Source: Parerythrobacter_A sp963838735 (GTDB taxonomy: Bacteria > Pseudomonadota > Alphaproteobacteria > Sphingomonadales > Sphingomonadaceae). From it: a DNA stretch of 47,775 nt. The stretch covers positions 1 through 47,775 of the forward strand of contig CAWISG010000007.1 in NCBI GenBank assembly GCA_963838735.1, read 5' to 3'. Below the pieces are notes generated by a model that saw nothing but the letters and a program-made list of their open reading frames with translations, was not told where the DNA came from and searched no databases. The position numbers were made by a program, and so were the translations under genes. This document shows positions 16,836 through 24,667 of this stretch, piece after piece; positions within the stretch are counted from its first letter, which is position 1; every line of letters begins with the position of its first letter.

Positions 16836-17867
16836 ATGTCACAGCCGACAACCATCCTGCAACTTGTCGGCTCACCGACCGACGTTGCTTATCGCGAGCT
16901 GTCCGAGCTGTATGCCCGCGCCGCGCAGGGGGCTTTGGCGGGCGCGGAGTATCGCTTCGTCAATGCGCATGTATCGCCCGGCGGTACATGGCGTTTTCCG
17001 GATAGCCTTGACGATAGCGCCATCGCCGCTGCTGCGCCTGTTCCGCTATCGGATGCCTTGCAGCATCCCGCGCTGCGCGAGGCCGACCTGGCATTGCCGC
17101 AGATGTTCTGCCGTGCCGGGGTATCGCATTACCGCGCACTGCTCGACCTTGTGGGCCTCCCATATCTCGGCAACCCACCTCTCCATATGGCGCTGGCGGC
17201 GGACAAGGCGAAAACACGCGCTATCGTTGCCACCGCCGGTGTCGGTGTGCCGGAGGGGCAACTGCTCCGGGGCGGCGACATCCCCCCGCTCGATTATCCG
17301 CTGATCGTCAAACCCAACGATGCCGACAATTCGGACGGTGTCGCATTGGTACGGCGACCCGAAGACCTGCCCGCCGCCGTCGAATCTGCCGCCGGTTTCA
17401 GCGATGCGGTTCTGGTCGAACGCTACATCGAGGCCGGGCGCGAGGTACGTTGCGGCGTGGTCGAACAGGGCGGTTCGTTGCGCGCCTTGCCCTTGGAAGA
17501 ATATCGCGTCGATGCCGGGAGCCACCCGATCCGGGTGCGCGCAGACAAGCTGCAACGCGGGCAGGGCGATACACTGGTACTGGGCGCGAAAAAGCCGCGC
17601 GAAAGCTGGATCGTGGAGCGGGGCGATCCCGTCACTGCCAAGGTCCAGACTGCTGCGATTGCCTGCCACCGCGCATTGGGCATGCGGCAATACAGCCTGT
17701 TCGACTTCCGCATCGATCCCGCCGGAACCCCGTGGTTCCTTGAGGCCGGACCCTACTGCTCCTTCTCGCCGGACAGCGTCATCGTGAAGATGATGGAAGC
17801 GGACGGCGTGTCGCTTCGTGAGTTTTTCTCCCGCTCCGTTTCAGACCTGATCAAGAGGCCGTCATGA
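16836..17867 (+). CDS. mysD: MysD-type D-Ala-D-Ala-ligase-like ATP-grasp enzyme
   Basis: A 343-aa ATP-grasp protein of the D-Ala-D-Ala ligase family. Cyanobacterial MysD adds a second amino acid (often Ser, Thr or Gly) to mycosporine-glycine, giving two-amino-acid MAAs. It matches remembered MysD at ILQLVGSPTDVAYRELSELYA, TWRFPDSL, LPQMFCRAGVSHYRAL, PYLGNPPLHMALAADKAKTR, LLRGGDIP, GREVRCGVVEQGGSL, LPLEEY, and near the end QYSLFDFRIDPAGTPWFLEAG. ATG 16836 is flush with the mysC stop, and its own stop overlaps the next start (ATGA). No NRPS-like mysE is present in the window, so this ligase would decide the second amino acid. Its specificity cannot be read by eye. Confidence 0.92.
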   Translation: MSQPTTILQLVGSPTDVAYRELSELYARAAQGALAGAEYRFVNAHVSPGGTWRFPDSLDDSAIAAAAPVPLSDALQHPALREADLALPQMFCRAGVSHYRALLDLVGLPYLGNPPLHMALAADKAKTRAIVATAGVGVPEGQLLRGGDIPPLDYPLIVKPNDADNSDGVALVRRPEDLPAAVESAAGFSDAVLVERYIEAGREVRCGVVEQGGSLRALPLEEYRVDAGSHPIRVRADKLQRGQGDTLVLGAKKPRESWIVERGDPVTAKVQTAAIACHRALGMRQYSLFDFRIDPAGTPWFLEAGPYCSFSPDSVIVKMMEADGVSLREFFSRSVSDLIKRPS

Positions 17868-19630
17868 ACTTCCAGCAGACCAAGCCGGTTGCCGCCAGTG
17901 CCGCTACCGCAATCGACACATTCTTTACCGACGTTGACATGCCCGAGCAAAGCGCGGCGTTGGAGCATGCACTCGAAAGCGTGATTGCAGGCGTTCCTTT
18001 CCAATCCCTGCTGACGACGCTGATCGGGTCCGACGCATTTGGACAGATTTTCGGCGATGATTTTGCGGAAACCGGATCGCTCGATGCAATAGCGCCCGCA
18101 CGCATGATGCGCGGGGCGTTGAACCTGCCGCTGGAGGCGGTGTTCCAGCTGGTCGCCCGCATGGCTGCCGGAGTCGGTGCAGCCCACGAAGGTGCGTGGG
18201 CGCGGTTTGCCGACCGGGTGCATGACAGCAAGCGGCTCTCCAGCCTTCGCCTGCGCGATTACCTGACGCAGCGCTTAACTGATATGGCAATGCGCGCGGA
18301 CTGGGAGCAGCGCATCGCAGACCTGACCGAAACCAATCCCCATGCCGTCTATCCCACCTCGCCCTATCGCGAGAGCGACGGCCGGGTAGTCGCATCCCAC
18401 GATCACCGCAGCGTGGACGCGGTGATGAGTTTTTCGACTTTCGCTTCCATCCGCATGGTCGATCATGTGCTGGACGAAGACCGCAACGAATTGCGCGATA
18501 TCTATCGCCCGCTGGGGCGGTGCATCGCGCTGGTCGACAGCAATATCGAGGAGAATTACGCGGCGAAGATCGAAGCCTATTTCGCCCGTCACGGCATCCG
18601 GCTGGAAAAGCTGGTCTATCGCGCGATGGAGGCCGACAAGGGCCTGGGCACGGTCGAAAAAATGCTCGGCGAATTCAAGAAACTCGGCCTGTCGCGTAAC
18701 GAGCCGGTGCTGATAATCGGCGGCGGTGTGCTGGCCGATACGGGCGGGCTGGCCTGCGCGCTGTATGGCCGCAACACGCCCTATGTGATGCTGGGCACGT
18801 CCATTGTCACCGGTATCGATGCTGGACCTAGCCCGCGCACTTGCTGCGACGGGTTCGGTTACAAGAATCTGCTCGGCGCGTATCATCCGCCGGTGCTGTG
18901 CCTGACGGACCGCTATTTCTTCGCGTCGCTTCGCGAAGGATGGCTGCGGCACGGCATTGCGGAGATCGTCAAAATGGCGATCGTCAAGGATATGGAGCTG
19001 TTCGAAAACCTCGAAGCGGCGACCCCGAACCTTGTCGAAACCCGCTTCGGCACTCTGGATTGTAAGGACGACGATCCGATCCATGACCTGTCCAATGCCA
19101 TCCTCGGCGCGGCGATGCGTACCTATGTCGAGGCGGAATACGACAATCTTTACGAGACGCACCAGTGCCGCCCGCACGCCTATGGCCACACCTGGTCGCC
19201 CGGCTTCGAGATCGAGGCGGGTTTGCTGCACGGCCATGCGGTCGCAATCTGCATGGGACTGGGCGCGTTTCTCAGCCAGCGGGCCGGGTGGATTGGCGAG
19301 GACGAGCTGCACCGCATTCTCAAATTGATGAGCGATTACGGGCTGAGCTTGTGGCACGATATCCTGCTGGACGATGCGGTGATGCTGGAGAGCCATCGCA
19401 AGATCATCCAGAAGCGCGGCCAGAACCTCGTCGCCCCGGTTCCGCGCGGGGTGATCGGCGAATGCGGCTATCTCGACGATATTACCGAAGACGACCTGCT
19501 CGCTGCCGTGCGGGACTACCGCGCGCTGTGCCGCGCCTATCCGCGCGACGGGGCAGGGATCGAGCCCTTGTGCAGCGATGTCGGGTTGGAGGATCCCTCC
19601 ACCGTCACCGGACCGCTGGTACAGGATTGA
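17864..19630 (+). CDS. Divergent sedoheptulose 7-phosphate cyclase-family protein with N-terminal extension (MysA position)
   Basis: 588 aa; sugar-phosphate cyclases (DHQS, EEVS, DDGS) are usually ~350-410 aa. Residues 1-~185 form a helical extension I do not recognise. The cyclase core runs from ~190 to the end: RCIALVDSNIEE, KLGLSRNEPVLIIGGGVLADTGG (Asp292), and zinc ligands Glu367 (AEIVK), His442 (YGHTWSP) and His458 (HGHAV), spaced as in DHQS. The C-terminal RALCRAYPRDGAGIE is typical of sedoheptulose-7-phosphate cyclases, so it would make the cyclitol core that MysB methylates. The segment that reads DASVAIKVAVN in cyanobacterial DDGS is DAGPSPRTCCD here, with Arg325 in place of the catalytic-pocket Lys; the KN that follows (334-335) is kept. 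It is therefore a distinct clade and its exact product is uncertain. Starts overlapping mysD. Confidence 0.85.
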   Translation: MNFQQTKPVAASAATAIDTFFTDVDMPEQSAALEHALESVIAGVPFQSLLTTLIGSDAFGQIFGDDFAETGSLDAIAPARMMRGALNLPLEAVFQLVARMAAGVGAAHEGAWARFADRVHDSKRLSSLRLRDYLTQRLTDMAMRADWEQRIADLTETNPHAVYPTSPYRESDGRVVASHDHRSVDAVMSFSTFASIRMVDHVLDEDRNELRDIYRPLGRCIALVDSNIEENYAAKIEAYFARHGIRLEKLVYRAMEADKGLGTVEKMLGEFKKLGLSRNEPVLIIGGGVLADTGGLACALYGRNTPYVMLGTSIVTGIDAGPSPRTCCDGFGYKNLLGAYHPPVLCLTDRYFFASLREGWLRHGIAEIVKMAIVKDMELFENLEAATPNLVETRFGTLDCKDDDPIHDLSNAILGAAMRTYVEAEYDNLYETHQCRPHAYGHTWSPGFEIEAGLLHGHAVAICMGLGAFLSQRAGWIGEDELHRILKLMSDYGLSLWHDILLDDAVMLESHRKIIQKRGQNLVAPVPRGVIGECGYLDDITEDDLLAAVRDYRALCRAYPRDGAGIEPLCSDVGLEDPSTVTGPLVQD

Positions 19631-19671
19631 ATGAACACACTGGAACAATTCAAAACAGAAGGAATACGACG

Positions 19672-20364
19672 ATGCCTAAAACCGCCATCATGTTCGGCTC
19701 CATCGGCGCGCTTGCCGAAACGTCCGATATTCAGCGCCAGTCCTATAATCAGGCTCTGAAGGAAGCGGGACTGAAATGGGAATGGGATCACAACACCTAT
19801 GCCCAGCTATTGGAACAGGCAGGCGGCAAGGAGCGGCTTACCATGCTGGCCGCGGCCACCGGCACGGACCTCTCCGATGAAAAGATAGAGGATATCCACG
19901 CCCGCAAGACCGAACTGGCCTGTGCCGCGATGAAGGACCAGGGCGTGGGCCTGCGTCCCGGTGTGGCCGAGCTGGTCGCCCTGGCGAAGGAGCGCAGTAT
20001 GAAGCTGGCGCTGGTGACCACCACCTACCAACCCAATATTGACGCGGTTTTTGCAGCGGCGGGCGACGCATTTTCTGCGGAAGATTTCGACCATATTGTG
20101 GACCGCAACAAGGTGACGGAAGGCAAGCCATCGCCCGAACCCTACGAACTGACGCTGGAAGAGCTGGGTCTTGCAGCCGATGACGCGCTGGCGATTGAGG
20201 ACACCGCCACCAGCGTGATGTCCGCCAAACGCGCCGGGATCGACACCGTCGCTACGCCGGGCGCGCTGACCAGGGATCAGGATTTCTGGCAAGCCGACCT
20301 GGTGCTGGACAGTCTGCATGACGGGTCTGGCTTGGATGCCAGGCTGACGGATATGCTCGGCTGA
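19672..20364 (+). CDS. HAD-fold protein lacking the motif I catalytic aspartates
   Basis: A 230-aa protein of the HAD subfamily IA (CbbY/phosphoglycolate phosphatase-like). The canonical motif I is FDxDGTL; here it reads FGSIGAL (residues 8-14), so the nucleophile Asp is Gly9 and the acid/base Asp is Ile11. Motif II Thr (LVTTT, 115-119), motif III Lys152 (EGKPSP) and motif IV Glu176-Asp177 (AIEDT) remain. Normal phosphatase chemistry is therefore unlikely; it may bind a sugar phosphate as a regulator or partner, or have a different activity. GAAGGA lies before ATG 19672. It sits between the cyclase and the dioxygenase in the mys operon, suggesting a role in handling the phosphorylated cyclase substrate or product. 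Confidence 0.85.
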   Translation: MPKTAIMFGSIGALAETSDIQRQSYNQALKEAGLKWEWDHNTYAQLLEQAGGKERLTMLAAATGTDLSDEKIEDIHARKTELACAAMKDQGVGLRPGVAELVALAKERSMKLALVTTTYQPNIDAVFAAAGDAFSAEDFDHIVDRNKVTEGKPSPEPYELTLEELGLAADDALAIEDTATSVMSAKRAGIDTVATPGALTRDQDFWQADLVLDSLHDGSGLDARLTDMLG

Positions 20365-20365
20365 C

Positions 20366-21142
20366 ATGCTGCGGGTCAGGCCACTGACACCGTTCGGGGC
20401 GGAGGTTGCGGGTAATCAGCTATCCGCATCTCCGGATCCGGCTGCAGTGCGCTCGGCGTGCATGCGGCATCGTATACTGGTGTTCCGCGAACAAGGCGCC
20501 AGCGATGGGGAGCTGGCGGCGTTTCTCGCCTCGCTCGGTCCGCCGATGTATACCGCCGGCGAACCACCGGTTGCCGGTGCGCCGCAGCTCAATATCGTGT
20601 CCAATATCGGACGAAAGACACCACCGCGCAGCGTATTTCACACCGACACCAGCTATGTCGCGCGACCACCGGTTTTTACGGCGCTGAAGTCGGTGGTCTT
20701 GCCTGAGGCAGGCGGCGGCACGCTGTTTAGCGACCAGGTCCGCGCCGCCGCCAGCCTGCCGGCACGTTGCCGCGAATGGCTGGTGGGCAAGACTTTGGAA
20801 CATTCCGCGACGGGACCGGACGGGGTGGATTACGCAGTCCGCCATCCGGTATTGCGACGCTTGCCGGAAACAGGCGAAACGTCGCTGTATCTCTCGACGC
20901 CCGAACGCTGCTGCAACCTGGAAGGCGCGGCGTCAGCACTTTCGCAGCGCATTGTCGATGCGTTGTACCGCCACAGCACCAGACAGGCCCATTTGTATCG
21001 CCACCATTGGCGCGAAGGCGACGTCGTGCTGTTCGATGATCGCGCGACGATGCACAAAGCCGACCATCGCGGCGTGCAGGGCGACCGCGTGCTGCATCGC
21101 GGCCTCGTGGAAGGAGAGCGGCCGGTGTCTGCCGAGGTTTGA
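20366..21142 (+). CDS. TauD/TfdA-type Fe(II)/2-oxoglutarate dioxygenase
   Basis: A 258-aa TauD-family enzyme. The iron facial triad is visible as His92-x-Asp94 (FHTDTSY) and His230 in WREGDVVLFDDRATMHKADH, with Arg245 (LHRGL) suited to bind 2-oxoglutarate. TauD enzymes hydroxylate or oxidatively cleave small molecules. As last gene of the mys operon (1 nt after the HAD gene) it probably tailors the MAA. Cyanobacterial MysH, also a 2-oxoglutarate enzyme but of the phytanoyl-CoA dioxygenase type, converts a disubstituted MAA to palythine; this gene may fill a similar or a new step. A substrate cannot be assigned. Confidence 0.85.
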   Translation: MLRVRPLTPFGAEVAGNQLSASPDPAAVRSACMRHRILVFREQGASDGELAAFLASLGPPMYTAGEPPVAGAPQLNIVSNIGRKTPPRSVFHTDTSYVARPPVFTALKSVVLPEAGGGTLFSDQVRAAASLPARCREWLVGKTLEHSATGPDGVDYAVRHPVLRRLPETGETSLYLSTPERCCNLEGAASALSQRIVDALYRHSTRQAHLYRHHWREGDVVLFDDRATMHKADHRGVQGDRVLHRGLVEGERPVSAEV

Positions 21143-21147
21143 CTTTG

Positions 21148-21200
21148 CGTGTTGCACGGGCGTGCATAACGTCCGCGTATGCGGCGCACACGCATCTTTT
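21148..21200 (+). terminator. Probable terminator region at the end of the mycosporine operon
   Basis: Two adjacent dyads follow the dioxygenase stop. CGTGTTGCACG at 21148-21158 pairs with CGTGCATAACG at 21161-21171, at 9 of 11 positions. ATGCG at 21179-21183 pairs with CGCAT at 21191-21195 and is followed by CTTTT. The convergent gspO gene ends at 21206, so a terminator is expected here. The second stem is short. Confidence 0.45.
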
Positions 21201-21205
21201 CCTCG

Positions 21206-22009
21206 TCAACTGGAAAACAGGCGTTCGATCGACGTGCTGCAATGTGGCAGCTCGACCGAATACCAGACAGCGAGGCCGGTCATCGCAGCACAAAGGTAGG
21301 TTCCGAGCGGAAGCCGCAGATCGACATGCGCGGTGCCTTTGGCGTAGCGGTATAGCAGGTCGGCGAACCCTATGGCGCATGCCAGCAGAAGCAGTTGGGG
21401 CAGGACATACGGGCCGGTCCACAGCCCCATCGCGCCGAACAGCTTCACGTCGCCGAAACCCAGCCCGGTACGCTTGCGAAATGTCCGATAGCCGGTCGCT
21501 ATCGCCCAGAACGCACCGAAGCCGATGGCTCCGCCAACCAGTCTTTCGCCGATACCGAGCGGCTCAAATGCGGGCACGACGATTGCCAGGACCCCCAGCG
21601 TCGCCACAAGCGGGTTCGGTAGCCTCAGGTAACGCAGGTCGAACAGTGCCAGCAGCGCGAGCAGCCAAACGATCGGTCCAAGCCACCATGCTCCGCTTGC
21701 GAAAAAATACGCGCCGGCCAGGGCGCAGAACAGCTCGAACACAGCATGGTCGCTTGTAATTTGTGCACCGCAGGACCGACACCGCCCGTTTGCAAGAGCA
21801 TATCCGGCAATCGGCACAATTTCTTGCCATGCCAGTGTGCGATCGCAGGAATCACACTGCGAACGTCCGGTGTTGGCGCTGTGCCCGCGCGGCCAGCGCC
21901 ATAGCACCGTCGCCAGATAGCTACCGATGACTGCGCCGAGTACAAACCCCAGCCCGGCAGAAAGCCAGACCGGAAGTGTCTCGCCATCAGTCACAAGAAA
22001 GTTTGCCAT
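21206..22009 (-). CDS. gspO: Prepilin peptidase / N-methyltransferase GspO
   Basis: A 267-aa inner-membrane aspartic peptidase that cleaves and N-methylates type II secretion pseudopilins. Motifs: two zinc CxxC pairs (CDSC and CRSC), LFDLRYLRLPN with the first catalytic Asp, and GLGFGDVKLFG with the GxGD catalytic Asp. About seven or eight hydrophobic segments are present. ATG 22009 begins a normal GspO N-terminus; the open frame further upstream is not needed. It stands apart from the other gsp genes, convergent with the mys operon and divergent from a hypothetical membrane protein. Confidence 0.92.
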   Translation of the reverse strand: MANFLVTDGETLPVWLSAGLGFVLGAVIGSYLATVLWRWPRGHSANTGRSQCDSCDRTLAWQEIVPIAGYALANGRCRSCGAQITSDHAVFELFCALAGAYFFASGAWWLGPIVWLLALLALFDLRYLRLPNPLVATLGVLAIVVPAFEPLGIGERLVGGAIGFGAFWAIATGYRTFRKRTGLGFGDVKLFGAMGLWTGPYVLPQLLLLACAIGFADLLYRYAKGTAHVDLRLPLGTYLCAAMTGLAVWYSVELPHCSTSIERLFSS

Positions 22010-22195
22010 GAACGATTCTATGCGCAAGGTTGCAGCAAGGCCAACGTCATAATGCAACCCCTGCGACAGCGGATTGCAGCGATACGAGGGAACTAAGTAT
22101 CCCGTCGCGAATTGATCGCGTGAGCAGTATTCGCAGGCAATCGCCGCATATTGCATAGCCGCCCGGTAGGAAGGCAGCGGCGTATAGGATGTCCT
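22010..22195. promoter_or_regulatory. Divergent intergenic region between gspO and a Pro-rich membrane protein
   Basis: 186 bp without a gene. Promoters for both divergent genes should lie here. AGGA at 22186-22189 is a ribosome site for the rightward gene. No convincing promoter boxes or dyads were recognised. Confidence 0.3.
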
Positions 22196-22981
22196 ATGAC
22201 AACCCGGCCAGCGCGCTACACTGACACGGCGCCGAAGTACCGCAGAACCGCTGCGGGAACGGCAATTGGCGCTCATCTATTGGCTTTTGGCGCACTCTTG
22301 TGGATGCAGGCAGAGCGCGCGCACCAGTCCCCGCCGACCATTGCAACCTTCGATGTTACGGCACCTGGACCGCCATCGCCGGACCCGCCCGAACTCGAGA
22401 CACGCATAGAAACGCCGCCCGAGCCGCCGGCGGATATTATCGTTCCCCCTGTCGATATGGTGTTATCCGTGGAGAATACCATTTCAGTGGCGGTACTGAA
22501 GCAGGAGAAAGCTCGGGCGGCGGGCGGCGGCTGCGACCTGACGGCTCCGGTACAGGCGGCGCTACGCGCCGATCCGCTGATTACCGAACTGATGCCGACA
22601 ATTGACCGGGACCGTCGATCGGTGGCGAACGCGCTGGCCATCTGGAACGAAGAATGGGTGGCGGCGGACGCTCGTTTTCCACCCGAAACGCTTGCCGCTA
22701 TACGCGATGTCGTGCGGCGTACCGTCGATGGGGCATCGCCAGCATGCCGAATGCAGGAACTCGGCGGTCCAAGGCTTCTTTACGTACCGATCGAGAATAC
22801 AACGACCGTCTTGGCGGTGGGTTCGGGCCGGTGGACCTGGGGCGACGTTGCAACAACCGCCGATCCGGATGTCGATGTACGCCAGCCGACCATTACAGCG
22901 TCTCCGACAAATCCCCCGCCTGCGCATGCGAAGGGCAAGCACCGAACGCTGGCAGAGCGAATTCTGGGCCTGAAGCAGTAA
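22196..22981 (+). CDS. Hypothetical membrane-anchored Pro-rich protein
   Basis: 261 aa from ATG 22196, placed 6 nt after AGGA. One N-terminal membrane helix (residues ~22-38, AIGAHLLAFGALLWMQ) is followed by a Pro-rich stretch (PGPPSPDPPELETRIETPPEPP) and a periplasmic domain containing GGGCDLTAPVQAAL and GPRLLYVPIENTTTVLAVG. The layout is TonB-like at the N-terminus, but the C-terminus shows no TonB YP motif. Two cysteines (near residues 114 and 184) could pair. I do not recognise a function. It lies between gspO and the DUF4331 gene. Confidence 0.75.
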   Translation: MTTRPARYTDTAPKYRRTAAGTAIGAHLLAFGALLWMQAERAHQSPPTIATFDVTAPGPPSPDPPELETRIETPPEPPADIIVPPVDMVLSVENTISVAVLKQEKARAAGGGCDLTAPVQAALRADPLITELMPTIDRDRRSVANALAIWNEEWVAADARFPPETLAAIRDVVRRTVDGASPACRMQELGGPRLLYVPIENTTTVLAVGSGRWTWGDVATTADPDVDVRQPTITASPTNPPPAHAKGKHRTLAERILGLKQ

Positions 22982-23037
22982 CCTTGCATTTACCTAACCC
23001 TTTAATGTAAGGACGTTTTTTGAGAGGGAGACATAGA

Positions 23038-24654
23038 ATGAAGTATACGAAGAACAGGCTCGCCATAGGAGTTGCCGCCTTGGCAGTGTGCAGTATGCCA
23101 ATGGGTGCCGCTTTTGCATCGAGCCATCGCGAAGCCCCGCAAATCTCGGAAACGCCCAAGGTCGATAACACTGATTTCTATATGTTCCGCAGCTACGAGC
23201 CGGGGCGCGAGGATTTTGTCACGATCATCGCCAATTTCCAGCCGCTTCAGACTCCGGAGGGCGGACCGAGCTATTTCACCATGGATCCCGACGCACGGTA
23301 CGAGATCCATATCGACAATGATGGTGACGCTTCGGAAGACCTCACTTTCTCTTTTGCGTTCGACAATAATCTCGCCGATGGCGGGATCACGCTCAATATC
23401 GGCGGCGAAGATGTGGCGGTTCCCTTGCGGTTCGTCGGGCCGGTCACATCGCCTGACGATGCGCAGCTCAATGAAACCGAGAGCTTTTCGCTAACGATGA
23501 TAAGCGGCGACCGCCGTAGTGGCGAGCGCACTTCACTTGCGATGCCGGGCGGTGCGACGTCATTCCCGAAACCGCTCGACAATGTCGGGAACAAGACGGT
23601 TCCGAATTATGCGGAATACGCCCAGCAGTTCATGCACACGGTCAGTATTCCGGGATGCCAGGATGGCTCGCGGGTCTTCGTCGGCCAGCGTGAGGACGGG
23701 TTCGCGTTCAACCTGGGGGAATCGTTCGATCTCGTGAACTATGTGCCTATCGATGGCGATAGTGCGCCGCGTGCTGGTGACGGTGGCGGATTTCCGGGCG
23801 GTATTACGCAAAGCCGGACGAATGATGATGTTATCGGCCACTACAACGTCACGAGCATCGCACTCGAAGTGCCGATTTCGTGCGTTACGGGTGACGGCAA
23901 CGGCGTTATCGGTGGATGGTCGACAGCCAGCCTGCCGCAGGCGCGGTTGAACGATCCTTCGCCTACATACGAAATGCCAACCGTGGATGGCGGCGCATTC
24001 GTCCAGGTTTCCCGGCTCGGTATGCCGTTGACCAACGAAGTCGTGATCGGTCTGCCCCAGAAGGATGTTTTCAACCACGCCGAACCGACGCAGGATGCCG
24101 CTTTGGCGACGTTTGTTACCAATCCGACTTTCCCGGAGATCCTGAACATTCTGTTCCGTGACCCGGTGAACGCGACCCTGGGCACCGATATCGACAATCT
24201 TGCACCGAGTAATTTCCCGCGCGAGGATCTGGTCGCTGCGTTCCTTACCGGGATCAATACGCTCAACCAGCAGCAAACGGTAACGGCGTCGGAAATGCTT
24301 CGGTTGAATACGGCTGTTGCGCCTACCGCGCGTGGCGAACAAAGCACGTTTGGCGTCGTGGGTGACGATCTGGCAGGATTTCCGAATGGTCGTCGACCGG
24401 GTGACGATGTGATCGACATCGTCCTGCGCGTTGCCATGGGTCGGTTGTGCTATCCGGTGCCGATCAATGGCGAACCCACCGACTTGGGACTATGCGACGA
24501 AGACGATGCACCTGTTGGTCAGGTCGCCTTCACCGATGGCGCACCGATTTCGGCTCGGGATTTTCCGAATGCGTTTCCCTATCTGAACGACCCGATTCCG
24601 GGATCGCCCGACGAAGCGACCGATGCGCGTCGCGACCGTCCGGCCCAACCTTGA
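23038..24654 (+). CDS. DUF4331 family exported protein
   Basis: A 538-aa protein with a Sec signal peptide ending near GAAFA, directly followed by SSHREAP, the DUF4331 start motif. Further family features are DNTDFYMFRSYEPG, FTMDPDARYEIHIDNDGD, and NVTSIALEVP. The role of DUF4331 is not well defined. GAGAGGGAG lies 8 nt before ATG 23038. It is followed by a small lipoprotein gene in the same direction and is surrounded by type II secretion genes, so it may be a secreted or surface substrate. That link is inference from position. Confidence 0.85.
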   Translation: MKYTKNRLAIGVAALAVCSMPMGAAFASSHREAPQISETPKVDNTDFYMFRSYEPGREDFVTIIANFQPLQTPEGGPSYFTMDPDARYEIHIDNDGDASEDLTFSFAFDNNLADGGITLNIGGEDVAVPLRFVGPVTSPDDAQLNETESFSLTMISGDRRSGERTSLAMPGGATSFPKPLDNVGNKTVPNYAEYAQQFMHTVSIPGCQDGSRVFVGQREDGFAFNLGESFDLVNYVPIDGDSAPRAGDGGGFPGGITQSRTNDDVIGHYNVTSIALEVPISCVTGDGNGVIGGWSTASLPQARLNDPSPTYEMPTVDGGAFVQVSRLGMPLTNEVVIGLPQKDVFNHAEPTQDAALATFVTNPTFPEILNILFRDPVNATLGTDIDNLAPSNFPREDLVAAFLTGINTLNQQQTVTASEMLRLNTAVAPTARGEQSTFGVVGDDLAGFPNGRRPGDDVIDIVLRVAMGRLCYPVPINGEPTDLGLCDEDDAPVGQVAFTDGAPISARDFPNAFPYLNDPIPGSPDEATDARRDRPAQP

Positions 24655-24667
24655 GGAGGGGATAAGC

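Noticed and set aside
17864..19630. Annotation of the cyclase as ordinary 3-dehydroquinate synthase (aroB)
   Set aside because: The core lacks the KTGVN segment of AroB, carries sedoheptulose-7-phosphate-cyclase-type C-terminal motifs, and sits with mysB-C-D.
18275..19648. 457-aa minus-strand frame opposite the cyclase
   Set aside because: Antisense to conserved cyclase motifs, no domain.
19631..19671. ATG immediately after the cyclase stop (begins MNTLEQF)
   Set aside because: It is out of frame with the HAD gene and soon becomes nonsense; the HAD start at 19672 has its own ribosome site.
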